From Jimgerdemannia flammicorona (taxonomy: Eukaryota; Mucoromycota; Endogonomycetes; Endogonales; Endogonaceae), in NCBI GenBank assembly GCA_003990745.1, contig RBNI01003594.1, positions 1-15,545 on the forward strand: a stretch of 15,545 bases of DNA. The letters run 5' to 3'. The notes under the pieces were generated by a model. The model ran no database searches. It had not been told where the DNA came from and saw only the letters and a list, made by a program, of their open reading frames with translations. This document shows, one piece after another, positions 1 to 9,500 of the stretch. Each line of letters starts with the position of its first letter. The stretch's first letter is position 1. A program made the position numbers and the translations under genes.

Positions 1-186
1 AGGTGGGAGGAGCTGATGTTAGAGCTCTTTAAGGCATGGTGGATTGGGTGGGGCCCCAAGGGGGGGAAGCGTAAGGGATTAGTAAGGAGGATTGTGGCAA
101 AGAGTGGTGGTAGGGTGGTGGTGAAGGGGGATGGGGTGTCATTTGTAGGGCCTACGGAAGGGGGGGGGCCCTGTGGGATAGGTTGA
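1..186 (+). CDS. LINE ORF2 C-terminus (partial, open)
   Basis: Frame 1 is open for 61 codons from the window edge to TGA at 184-186. The peptide aligns with the last 62 residues of ORF2 in copy F: it opens RWEELM and ends GGPCGIG, where F has RRWCSL and GTPMGIG just before its stop. Shared anchors include a Trp-Trp pair followed by GWG.KGG, and SGGRV. This segment lies downstream of the reverse transcriptase and the zinc motif, and I know no function for it. The lack of stops contrasts with about 26 in F ORF2, but only about 5% of the ORF is visible, so intactness of the whole copy is unknown. Confidence 0.75.
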   Translation, partial: RWEELMLELFKAWWIGWGPKGGKRKGLVRRIVAKSGGRVVVKGDGVSFVGPTEGGGPCGIG

Positions 187-224
187 GGCTTAGGCTGTAT
201 TAATATTATTATAGAGTCGGAATT

Positions 225-230
225 AATAAA
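225..230 (+). promoter_or_regulatory. Polyadenylation signal AATAAA of copy A
   Basis: AATAAA ends 22 bases before the A-run begins at 253. The same hexamer ends 21 bases before the tail in copy F (10246-10251), so the signal and its spacing are conserved between two copies. That fits a Pol II transcript with an ordinary 3' end. Confidence 0.6.
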
Positions 231-252
231 GGGGTTCAGATCCTGGATCCTT

Positions 253-272
253 AAAAAAAAAAAAAAAAAAAA
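253..272 (+). repeat. Poly(A) tail of copy A (A20)
   Basis: Twenty uninterrupted A residues end the 3' UTR of copy A, as expected for insertion by target-primed reverse transcription of a polyadenylated RNA. It supports the plus-strand orientation and marks the right edge of the element. Confidence 0.85.
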
Positions 273-334
273 GATACAAATTACCGGTTTGGAGGTTTGG
301 ATCAGAGCAGTCACAATTTGAACTGATTTGAATT
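273..334. other. Unassigned 62-bp island between copies A and D
   Basis: Detectable similarity of copy D to copies E and F stops near 335, and copy A ends at 272. The bases between match neither. They include an unmutated CpG (accggttt) and a repeated atttgaa motif (about 315-332). This could be host target sequence, part of an older element, or filler from the event that broke D. I cannot identify it. Confidence 0.4.
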
Positions 335-591
335 AATTATATTACTCCTCTAATGTCTAATGTCCTTAATATCTCTCTTGCTCTTTCTAATCAAAATACC
401 TACCTGATCCTACCATACTACTACCCCCCCTCCAATTCTCTTATTCAGTCCAGCCTATTAGAGTCTGCATTATATTCTATATTCTATAGCAAGAATAGAT
501 CTGCATCTAGCTCCTTCAACCAGCTGAAAATATTTCAATACCTCATCTCACCCTATAGTCCATTGATATTCAAAGAGAAGATTTTAATTAT
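335..591 (-). pseudogene. LINE ORF2 N-terminus (endonuclease start), broken
   Basis: The minus-strand reading aligns codon for codon with the start of ORF2 in F (6562 on) and E (11931 on): FSLNxNGL, then a WLKELDADLFLL stretch, the usual opening of a LINE apurinic-type endonuclease. The CAG or similar codon expected after LFLL is TAG (486-484), the same codon that is TAG in E and F. A further TAG replaces the Arg/Trp codon after NGL, and a frame change follows. The catalytic GDFN and SDH motifs lie beyond the truncation. This piece cannot make a working protein. Confidence 0.75.
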
Positions 592-632
592 ACTATTTAT
601 ATTGAATAATGTTTAGAGAATAAATACCTACT

Positions 633-2527
633 CTACAATTTTATACTTACTACATCATCAGTAATATCCAGATTTCTCTCTATCTCAAGCTTATCTATCT
701 CACTCTGCTGAGCATTCAGTGCTTCTAAGATCTACTGACAGTCCTCACTATCTACTGCTTTTATATTAGACTGATATTCCTCATATACTACCTACTACTT
801 TACCAATCCCTTCCTAGGACCCAACAGATATAATGTATATTTATTCATACTTACCAGAAGTACTGCCTCCCTATTATTATCTATCTCATACTCCTTTACT
901 TCTAGCAGACCTACCATCAGCTTATCTCAAAGCTTCTATACCACTTCTTTACCTCACAGAATCTTACCTCAGTATCTCTCACTAATCACCTAAAAATCAA
1001 TCTTGCCCAACTCATTAGTTGTAATATTCATCAGTATTTTCTACAGCCATCTCTTCTTGCCAATCTCATCAATACTAAGAGCCATCTCCTGTCTCTCAAC
1101 CCCCAGGCTTTTCTTAGCATTCATCCTTACCAACTCATCTCAGACCTCCTTTAGTACATCCTGCAACTTATTAGACCTCTTCCTACCTGAGGGCACATTA
1201 CTGCACTTGAGTCTCCTCTATTATCATCTTATCCTCAGCTACTATATTCTGTCCAAAGCCTCTACTCTCTCTCAGAACTACTGTAGGTACTATTCTATTC
1301 TCTCTGGCCCAAGCACTAGCCTGTAATTTAGTTCTTTCAGCAGTATTTACCCCTACTGCCCTACTACCCAGCTTTGCCAACAAATTTTTCTAATACTACC
1401 TCCCTTGTACCCTATTCCAGGCCATCCAATCTAGTTACATTCTCTTATCATTTATAATCTCTACTACCATCTTAGCCTCAAACTCTTTCCAGGCTAGCCA
1501 TTGCTTCTCTATTACTTCAGCTAGATCTTTTAATGCCTCTAGCAAATCCTCCTCCTCCTCTGATATCCTCTTCACTCTCAAGACCTTATACTTTACTAGC
1601 CCTCACTTAAGTACTACCAGTCAATCACTTTCTTTCTCAGTATTCTCCTTGTCTGCCAGCCTTACTCTAATATCCATATCTCTAGTTCTGAACTTTATAC
1701 CCTTCCAGACCCAGAATCCAACATCCACTACATTACTATATTCCTTGATAACATTAATAATCAGCTCTCTGGCCACCTTCTTTTTCACTATAGATATATT
1801 CATCACTACTAGCTATACCACCTGAGGGTCCCAGTACAAGCACCTAGCTATAGAGATTACTATCTCTTCTACTATCACTCTCTTCTCCAATATTTCCAAT
1901 ATCAACTCCTCCTCCTCAAAGCCAACTTCTACTCCTTCTAGACTCTTCAAGAACTTTACTAATACTGCTCTCTTCATCTTCTGGACCAGGAGCCCCAGAA
2001 CTCTTTTAGTGATAACTGCTAAGTCTTAAAAGTACAATATGATAGTGAATTTAGATACTAATTTCTTAAATAATAGTACTACCACCAGACCCATTATACT
2101 ATTAGCCAGATCCTCAGACCTTGGGCCCTCCACCAGCTCAGCCCCACTATTAGCTATCATATCTGGATTTTTTTTTTTTTTTTCAAATTAATAGTTCTCT
2201 CTCTATCAGTAGTTCTACTCTCTTTAAGCTCTACTCCTTCAGCTCTACTACCACTACCACTATGGGCCCCACTACTAGATCTATCAGCTCCCTCCTTCTT
2301 GCTCTTCTGCAACCAACTCTCTAATTCAGTCACTAGACACTCTACCTTGACCTTGTTGGTAAAGCTCACTCTCCCAGACCTCTGTCTACTAGACCCATCT
2401 CTTCCACCTCTATTTCTATCAGAGAGAGTGTCCAATAGACTCCCCTTCAATCTATAACTCCTTACCAGTCAAATATACTAGAGCTGCTCTGCCCAGTATA
2501 CTCCTCAAAATACTTATTGGTTACTAT
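633..2527 (-). pseudogene. LINE ORF1, degenerate copy
   Basis: This is homologous to ORF1 of copy F over its whole length. The start codon position reads ATA (2527-2525) where F has ATG, a G-to-A loss. Recognisable blocks are SGRVSFTNKVK..LESWL (F: SGRASFVEKVK..LESWL), and YSNVVDVGFWVWKG (F: YGEMVDIGFRVWEG) near 1700-1740. The end near 633 aligns with the F stop at 6519-6521. The frame leading through LESWL continues without a break into the block that in E and F lies in another frame, so D lacks the frame change seen there. Many stops and indels make it non-functional. ORF1 of such elements usually binds the element RNA, but no RNA-binding motif is visible to me. Confidence 0.75.
2168..2183 (-). 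repeat. Expanded A16 tract inside copy D ORF1
   Basis: Sixteen T on the + strand are A16 in the sense of copy D. The aligned site is A7 in F (4852-4858) and A7 in the right half of E (10303-10309). It encodes Lys residues and is an internal coding tract, not a tail: homology continues on both sides. Polymerase slippage is the simple explanation. Confidence 0.7.
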
Positions 2528-2639
2528 ATTATTATTATTATTTCTCTAAAAATGATGCTGAAAGTATTATCAGAAGTTTGTATAACCTGAATAATACTGG
2601 AGAAAAGTGTTTATATATATTATAAAGTTATTCTACTAT

Positions 2640-3855
2640 ATATAAGATAGAGTCAACATTATTATCAAGTTAGACAAGTTAATGAATAAGACTTAGATTA
2701 CTATTCTATTAGCAATATAATATAAGAAAATACTCAAGAAAATATTGCATACTTTTATCAATATTATTTATTTTAAGAAATAAGATAAGAAGTTATTAAT
2801 TAATAAAAGTATTAAGTTACTGCTAGAAGAATTCAAGAATATCTTCTCAGACAAGCTATCTAATCTATTATTTATATAAGAAGTAAACTATGAAATTAAA
2901 CTAATCTTAAGAGCTATACTATCTAAGAAGTATATATATTATATATTACCTCTTGAGATAGAAGTAGTTAAGAAAAAACTAGAAGAACTACTTATCTAAA
3001 GAGCTATTTAGCCCAGTAAGTCTTCCTATAGCTCACTAGTTCTTTTTGTTAAAAAAAAAAGGATAAAAATCTATAAATATATATAAACTACTGTATATTT
3101 AACAAGCTTATAGTTAAGAACCAGTATCTGCTATCTCTTATTGATCAGATCTTTGATGCTCTCAAGAATACCAAGTACTTTATTAAGCTAGATCTTATGT
3201 CTAGATATCATCAAATTCAAATTAAGCTAGAAGATATCTCTAAGACTATTTTCATGATCTCCTTTGGACTCTATAAATTTCTAGTTCTAGTATTTGATCT
3301 TACTAATATATCTACAATATTCTAGACTCTCATAAATAAGATATTCAAGAATTAACTTTTTATTTTTCTATTAGTATATCTTAATAACATCCTGATCTTT
3401 AGTATAACTAAAAAAGAATACCTCAAGCATATATATCTTATTTTGAAAATTCTATAAGAATATAAGTTATGTATATATATATATACCAAACTCAAGAAAT
3501 ATCAATTTTTTAAGAAATAAGTTAAATATCTTGACCATATTATCTCTGCCCAAGGAATCTAAGTAGATCTATATAAGATGAAGGTAATCTAAGAATGGTC
3601 TGAGCCAGTAAGCCTTATAAACTATTGAATATTTTCTTGTAATTTACTCTATTAAGCTGATAAATTATATTTAAGAGCTCAACTGAGAAGATTTTCAAAA
3701 TTTATATAACTTTTCAGCTTACAGAATCTAATAGATAAACTAGATATTAATATCAATATATATAAATATCTTTAATATAATACTAATTTCTACTATTATA
3801 GAAAATGAATTTGATTTTTAGTAATATTTTGATAAAAAGAGAAGTAATTATCTTT
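2640..3855 (+). mobile_element. Ty3/gypsy LTR-retrotransposon relic, extremely AT-rich
   Basis: This interior fragment of an LTR retrotransposon carries reverse-transcriptase homology and no recognisable LTR, tRNA primer-binding site, gag, integrase or chromodomain. The base composition is far more AT-rich than the LINE copies, with long runs of TA steps, as expected of an old RIP target. It is bounded on the left by minus-strand copy D and on the right by the 5' end of copy E. Both edges are approximate because the junctions are decayed. Whether D and E inserted into it or it was trimmed by recombination cannot be told here. Confidence 0.75.
2820..3720 (+). pseudogene. Ty3/gypsy pol, reverse transcriptase region
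   Basis: Translated in order, allowing stops and one frame change, it shows the classic Ty3/gypsy series. LLEEFKNIFSDKL comes first (2820 on), then a region ending PLEIEVVKKKLEELL, PSKSSYSSLVLFVKKKG and KLIVKNQYLLSLIDQIFDAL (about 3100-3160). Next are YFIKLDLMSRYHQIQI and a YLNNILIF block at 3377-3400, then FFKK.VKYLDHIISAQGI.VD and a RRFSKFI block near 3690. The catalytic YLDD box reads YLNN (3377-3388), both Asp codons being Asn by G-to-A. A 10-base A-run at 3051-3060, in the codons for FVKKK, shifts the frame. RNase H and integrase are not recognisable downstream. Confidence 0.85.
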
Positions 3856-4033
3856 AGACTTACTAACTATCTACCATTAGAAAAATTATAGAAAGAAGTT
3901 AGTACTATATAGAACTCTCCTATCAGTCTAATTATCAAGTAGATATATTACTATCTTTCTCTGGTAATATTTAGATTATATAACCTTCTAGTAATACTTA
4001 TAATATAGTTTTTAGAGAAAAGATACTAGTATA

Positions 4034-4401
4034 ATGGTAATTAACAAGTATTCCAAGATATATACTGGGTAGGGTGGCCCTGGTGTATTTGACTGGCAGT
4101 ATGTAGGAAGAGGTCCCAGCTTGGGGAAAAGTATAAGAGGCCTGCTGATGGGAGAACATAGTAGGAGAGAGGGCAGCACTAGTGGTCAGGGGATAGGGAG
4201 AGTGAACTTCATAGATAAGGTGAAGGGGGGTCAATAGAGAGCTAGACTGGAGAGTTGGCTAAGGAGAGGTAAGGAGATAGCAAAGACTATGAGACAGTAG
4301 CTTCAAGAGAGAGTCTCTCTGGAGGCCAAAGTAGTGGGGCTGGTGGTATAGTGGCTGAGGGGGTGACTGCTGATGAGAGTGTGATAAGCAATCTGAAAAA
4401 A
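4034..4401 (+). pseudogene. LINE ORF1 N-terminal part (copy E, split by copy F)
   Basis: ATG at 4034-4036 aligns with the ORF1 starts of F (4489) and G (15422). The readable frame gives MVINKYSKIYTG, then a TAG where F has CAG (Gln), then GGPGVFDWQYVGRGPSLG, matching F GGPGAFKWQQVGRGPGLG. A second stop replaces Gln before the RARLESWL block. The frame ends at TAG 4349-4351, the same TAGTGG context as in F (4804-4809), after which homology continues in a different frame. The ORF is then cut by insertion of copy F and resumes at 10294. Confidence 0.75.
4386..4401. repeat. Target-site duplication, left copy (copy F insertion)
   Basis: aagcaatctgaaaaaa here matches aagcaatctggaaaaaa at 10292-10308, differing by one G. 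Both align with the ORF1 sequence aggtgatctggaaaaaa in F itself (4841-4857), showing that the duplicated bases belong to the host copy E. A length of about 16 bp is typical for LINE integration. Confidence 0.85.
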
Positions 4402-4488
4402 CATGGCATCTTTCTCTAGTAACATTCAGGTTACATGATCTTTTGGCAATACTTTCGACATAGTTTCTGAAGACAAGCTACTAGTATT

Positions 4489-6521
4489 ATGGCAACCAAC
4501 AAGCATCCTGAGGTGCATACTGGGCAGGGTGGCCCTGGAGCATTCAAATGGCAGCAAGTGGGGAGAGGCCCTGGTTTGGGGGGCAGTATGAGGGGCCTGC
4601 TGGCAGGAGGATGTAGTGGAGGAGGGGGAGGAGCTGGAGGTCAAGGGTCTGGCAGAGCAAGCTTTGTAGAGAAGGTGAAGGGGGGTCAGCAGGGAGCTGG
4701 CCTGGAGAGCTGGCTGAGGGGGGGAAAAGTGCCAGTGAGGGCTACAAAGCAGCAACCTTATGGGGGTGCCTCTCAGGAGGGCCAAAGGGGTAGAGCTGGG
4801 GGGTAGTGGCTGAGGTGGAGACTGCTGATGGAGGTGTGACAGGTGATCTGGAAAAAAATCTAGATGGGACTGCTGATGGTCAGCTGAGCAGTAGGAAGAG
4901 CATGAGGCCCAGGGATCTGGCAGATGGTGTAATGGGACTAGTGGTGGCTCTGTTACTCAAGAAGTCGATCTCAGAATTTGCAGTCACAGTATATTTCCAG
5001 GGCTTGGCCGTGATGGCAAAAATGGTGCTGGGGCTGATTGTGAAGCAGATGAGTGGTGCGGCATTGGTTAAGTTCCTGAAGGGCCTTAAAGGGGTGGAGG
5101 TGGGATTTGAGAAGGCTGGGCCACTGGAGGAGGCTCTGAAGGCTGGGTTGAGAGTGGGTGAGGTGTATGTACTGATGGTGAGATGCTTGTAGTGGGACCC
5201 GAGAGTAGTATAGCTGCTGGTGAAAGGAGTTCCCATGGTCACTGCTGAAGATATGAGGAAGAGAGTCAAGAAGATCATGGCAGAGTATGGAGAGATGGTC
5301 GATATTGGGTTCAGAGTGTGGGAAGGAACCTCTCTCTGGACAGGGGATGTTGATGTCAGGATTCGGTTGACTGGGCGGGAGGCTACTGGGAAGGCATGGG
5401 ACTGGCCCTCAGTGACGGTGTGGGGGGCTTTCTTGTGCAAGGTGATGAGAGTAAAGAGGAGCGAGGAGGAGGAAGAGGATTTGCTGGAAGCACTGGAGGA
5501 GTTAAGTGGAGTGGTAGAGAGGAGGGTGAAAGTATGGAAGGCATTTGAGGAGGTGATGCACCTTGAGGTAGTTGGAGGAAAGCAAGTCTGCATCAACAAG
5601 GAGGTGTGGGAGAGGTCCCAAGGGCACAGAAGGCAGAGGGAATTATTGGTGAAAATGGGGGCAGAGGCAATGAGGATGACAAGCAATAGTGCAATCACTG
5701 GAGGTGCTGAGGTGAGTGTCTGGGCTACTAGTAGTGGAAAGAATGAGGAGGAGAGACGGGTGGAGGCTGAGAAGGGGCCGAGCAAGAATCCATATGAAGA
5801 TGGTACACTTGAGGTTTGGGAGGAAACCTGGGAGGGTTCACCTTCACCCTCTCTCCTTATCTGAAGAGGTCTGGCAAGGAGAGGTAGAGTGGTGGAGGAT
5901 GTGCTGATGCACGGGGCTCAGCAAGTGCACTTTGGAGTTCCAAATGCAGAGAAGGGGGGATTGGTAGAGGCAACGAGTGAAGGGGAATTGGTAGATGTCC
6001 CAGAGGAGGGATGGAATGAGTTGGCAAGTATAGGGGCTGATACTACAATATTGGATGGAGGGAGGCCAGTGACCTCTGGAGGGAAAGAGGTGGGAAACTT
6101 GCTCTGGGTGTGCCAGATGATGAACAACTTGGCAGCAGAAGAGCTGGGGGAAGTTGACCTCTGAGTGATGAGTAATGAGTATTGGGTAAGGATCCTGCAG
6201 GGTGAGGGAGTGGTGGTGGCATTGAAGGCCGAAATTCTGGCAGTATACTTGGAGGAGGAGGGGTATGAGGTAGATAAGGAGAGAGAAGCTGCTCTAGCGG
6301 TTGTGGCAGGTGAGTGGGCTGCCCACTGTTGGACTAAGCGGCATGGATTGCAGCTCTGGCAAGAGGCTTACTTGGAGTACTGCGAGGATTTTGAGGAAAA
6401 GGAGGATGGGGAGATGGCTGAGATTCTGGCTGAATTGGAGACTAAGAGGGCTGAGGAAGCAGAAGCTATTGCTGAGTGCAACCTGGATAGGGCACAGGAG
6501 GAAGTGGATATGGAGCAGTAG
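4489..6521 (+). pseudogene. LINE ORF1 of copy F (stops and one frame change)
   Basis: ATG at 4489-4491 (cattATGGCAACC context) aligns with ORF1 starts in E and G. The first frame runs 105 codons to TAG 4804-4806: a short head, a Gly-rich stretch (about residues 27-55), then VEKVKGG and LESWLRGGK. Homology then continues in a second frame from about 4807 to TAG 6519-6521, broken by TAG at 5190 and 5211 and TGA at 5862 and 6162. In total this is about 677 codons if read through. The C-terminal 80 residues are rich in Glu, Lys and Ala with a likely coiled coil (EMAEILAELETKRAEEAEAI). I see no CCHC knuckle or RRM. By position it is the nucleic-acid-binding ORF1 of a LINE, but the sequence itself shows no known domain. 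The 6162 TGA is AGA in copy E. Confidence 0.8.
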
Positions 6522-6534
6522 AGGACACATCTGA

Positions 6535-9500
6535 AACTATATAATTTCCCTTATAAATAGTATAACCAACATTTTTTCTTTGAACATGAATGGGCTGCGG
6601 GGTGCTTATTGATGTAAGAACATTTTTACTTGGCTAAAGGGATTGGAGGCTGATCTCTTCCTCTTGTAGGATGTCAGGTGTGAGGATGACTTGGATAGAC
6701 TGAAATGGATGAAGGAGTGGGGTGGTGTGGTAGTTTGGAGGGGCAAGGTCAGAATTCTGGTGCAGAAGGGCAGAGGGGAGATACAGGATGTGCAGAGCTG
6801 AGGGGATAAATTGGTCTGGGGTGAGTGAATATGCACAGGTTGGGAGCCAGTCATGGTGGGCTCCTGCTACTGTCCTGCAGTATGGGGCGAGTGGGTGTAT
6901 TGAGTGACAGGCCTGCAGGAGAGTGGAATTCTTGCAGAGGTTGGGGTTGATGTGCTTGGTGGGGACTTCAATATGGTCCATGACATATTGAGGGATAGAA
7001 CTGATGGAGGATGAGGAGCTGTGGGTCGGAGTGGAGGTATGGTGGCATGGGAGGAAGTGGAAAGACTGAGTGCTCTGGTGGATGCAGATAGGGAATGTTG
7101 GGGAAATAGGAGAGTGTACATGCACTGGGCTGGGGGACTGGGGATGAGGATTGATTGAATTCTAACAGCCAGCTGCTGGGGCTTAGATGTTTGGAAGTCA
7201 CTGGAGGTGGAATGGTGTCCTTGGTCAGATCATTGGGGGCTTTTAGGGTAGAGACATTTTGGGGGGAGTAGGGATGGGCCTAGACATTGGCATCTCAATT
7301 CCTCCTTACTAGATGATAAGAGCTGGTGGGATAAATGGGCTGAAGAAGTTCAATTGCAGGTAGAAGGCTGGAGGCAGAAAGGTGTCCCAATTGATATTCG
7401 GTGGATACAGATGAAGGAGATGGCCAGGACTTTCTGGAGTGGGGCTGGTAGGGAGGCGGGGAGACAGAGGAGGCGGCAGGTGTAGTGGGCTTCTAGTAGA
7501 CTATCAAGACTCTTGGAGGACTGGGTGAGACTGGCGACATTGAAGGGAGAAGCGGACTGGCGATTGATAAGGGTAAGAATGGAGGTAGCTGAACTACTAC
7601 AGATGCTGCAGAATGAGGAAGAGGCAAGGGTCCAGGGTCTGATAGCGCAGCTTTGTTGGCAGGGGCTGGAGGATGGCGAGTGGCCCTCAAAGTTTCTCAT
7701 GAGAGTCCTTCAGGTGAGAAGGGTGCAGCACAGGTGGGAGGGGGTGGTTAATGCTGATGGTTTATTGGTGCATGGGGTATAAGACATTTTTGGATTGTTA
7801 AAGGAGCACTGGAGTGGATTGTGGAGTGAGGAGAAGGGTGGGGCAGATGCTGAGGACATTGATCGAACATTGGAGAGTTGGTACTCTATCCAAGCAGATG
7901 GGTTGGGTGACTTAGTACTGCCAGTGCTAGAGGAGGAGATCCACCAGGTTCTTGCTGTGACAACCTTGGGTACGGCACCTGGAGAGGATGGTCTGCCCTG
8001 GGACTTCTGGAAAAAGATGGTGGGAGTCCCTGGAATACTGAGAGAGATGACAGCACTGTGTAATTGGATTCTACAGACAGGGAGATGGGTGGGAGAACAG
8101 GACCTAGGGCTGGTGACATTGCTTTATAAGAACAAAGGTAGCCGAGAGGACTGGAAGAACTGGAGGCCGATTATACTACTGGATATGGACAGAAAGTTGG
8201 TTACCAAAGTGGTGGTCACAAGGTTGCAAAAGGTGGCCCAGCAAGTCTTGGGTGAGGAGCAGTGGGGCTTTGTGGGAGGTTGGCTCATCAGGGATGGCAC
8301 AGCATGAGTGCATGGCATTATTGAAGGAGCACAAGCCAGTGGACTAGATGGGCATCTGGTCTTTTTGGACCAGGAGAAGGCTTATGACTGAGTGTGATGA
8401 GTCTGGCTGGCAAAAGTTTTGGATAGGATTGGGGTCCCGCGACAGTTCAGGACTGCTATGATCAGCCTACTGGAAGGAAGTAGGGTGGCACTCATGTGTA
8501 ATGGACATAGAGGGATAGCATTTCCCCTGGATAGGGGGGTGCCCCAGGGGGACCCACTGTCTCCCATTTTGTACGCTTTGTCTCTAGAGCCCTTCATGGA
8601 CAGAATCAGGCAGAAGATAGTGGGGCTATCTATCTTTGGCATCAGGTGGAAAGTAGGGGCATTTGTCGATGACATGGTGGTTGGTCTAGGATCAATTGCA
8701 GATGTTGAGAAGCTCAAGGAAATAGTGGAGTAGTATGAGGTGAACTCTTGGGCTAGGCTTAATTGGCATAAGTGTGAAATAATGGTGTTAGGCAATAGTC
8801 TGGTAGGTGGGGAGATTATTGGTACCATTGTTCCTGCTGGTGAGGCAGTTAGGTACTTGAGTATTTATCTGTCAGTATATGGGTCGATTCTACCCAGACT
8901 TTGGTGAGAGCAGAGGGTTGGCATTTGGGAGGAGGCCCTGCGGAGTTGGGGGGGCCGCCAATTGTCTCTGGTAGGACGCGTTTCGATTCTGAATATCTAT
9001 TGGCTGCTGAAGGTGTGGTATCTGGCTTATCATCTGGACTTCCCAGCTTGGGTGGTGAAGCGATTGATGAAGCTGGCCAAAGGGTGGATCTGGGCTGGAA
9101 GGCAGAGTCAGATCAGCTGGGAGGTCTTGTCCTTACCAGTGGCGAGTGGGGGACTTGGGCTGGTTGACTTTCCTAGGAGGCTATACTGCTTGAGAGCATG
9201 GTGGCTGAAGAGAGCAGTGGAGTTGAGAGGGGGTGGTTGGGTTTCCCTTCTGCAGAAAGTCTGGGAGATGAGGTCCTCACCGAGGGGTTTGACTGGTGAT
9301 CTCCTGGTACTTGTGGGCCTTCAGAACTCCAGACAATTATGATACAAAGGCTTCTGATGGAGAGTGGCAGAGGGGGTACACCGTATTGATATTAGATAGC
9401 AGGAAAATGAAGGAGAGGAGGCTTGAGACTCAGCGATGTAGAGATGAGACTGAGTATTACTAGGAGGCATTCCCTTAATTGAGTTTGATATTGGTGATGG

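Larger units (their letters stand above)
1..272 (+). mobile_element. LINE copy A, 3' end with poly(A) tail
   Basis: This is the 3' terminus of a non-LTR retrotransposon whose body lies outside the window to the left. It aligns with the 3' end of copy F (about 10018-10293): the same ORF2 C-terminal peptide, a 3' UTR of about 66 bp, an AATAAA and an uninterrupted A-run. It still holds several CpG sites (aagcg, ctacgg, gtcgg) where F is CpG-poor, so it has suffered fewer C-to-T changes and is probably younger than D, E and F. It sits beside the broken 3' side of minus-strand copy D and may have inserted into D. Its 5' end and left target-site duplication cannot be seen. Confidence 0.85.
335..2615 (-). 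mobile_element. LINE copy D, minus strand, 3'-truncated and heavily mutated
   Basis: Read on the minus strand this is the same LINE family as E, F and G. The 5' UTR is recognisable at about 2613-2528 (a cattcaggtt-like stretch, then an actttc-like one), followed by ORF1 (2527 to about 633) and the first part of ORF2 (about 591 to 335). The + strand looks C-rich only because the sense strand of the family is G-rich. Sense-strand differences from F are dominated by C-to-T and G-to-A. The copy stops within the endonuclease without a poly(A). LINEs are normally 5'-truncated, so this 3' loss implies a later break, plausibly insertion of copy A or a deletion. The exact 5' edge is uncertain because decayed sequence upstream merges into the gypsy relic. 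Confidence 0.85.
3856..4401 (+). mobile_element. LINE copy E, 5' part (left of the nested insertion)
   Basis: This holds the 5' UTR (about 3856-4033) and the first 368 bp of ORF1 of a LINE that resumes at 10294. The 5' UTR aligns with that of copy G (about 15232-15421) once C/T and G/A differences are allowed. Examples are aactatctacc against aaccgttacgtag, and decayed forms of the ttctggaa repeats (3876-3918). From 3949 it also aligns with F (ctatctttctctggtaa against gcatctttctctagtaa). It ends at aagcaatctgaaaaaa, exactly where copy F begins and where the right half of E picks up again at 10294. The left edge against the gypsy relic is approximate. Confidence 0.8.

Noticed and set aside
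273..334. A tRNA- or SINE-like segment (tttgaa words recalling a B box)
   Set aside because: No cloverleaf can be drawn, and there is no convincing A box or full B box.
353..1326. Plus-strand frames at 353-616 and 1003-1326
   Set aside because: These are antisense to copy D, whose minus-strand homology to F is clear. The products are low-complexity Ser/Leu/Tyr peptides.
2168..2183. Poly(A) tail of a separate minus-strand element
   Set aside because: ORF1 homology to F continues on both sides of the tract at the right spacing, so it is an expanded internal A7.
3465..3485. TA-repeat as a promoter or origin
   Set aside because: It lies inside the gypsy RT relic and fits the general TA build-up of that region.
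4880..5785. A 301-codon minus-strand open frame, rich in Ser, Thr and Pro
   Set aside because: It lies antisense to conserved LINE ORF1. The G-rich sense strand has few of the triplets that make antisense stops, so long empty frames arise by chance. No domain is recognisable and homologous stretches in E do not preserve it.
6294..7201. Several minus-strand frames of 77-163 codons
   Set aside because: They are antisense to LINE ORF1 end and ORF2 endonuclease, are Ser/Pro/His-rich and overlap one another. They are compositional shadows.
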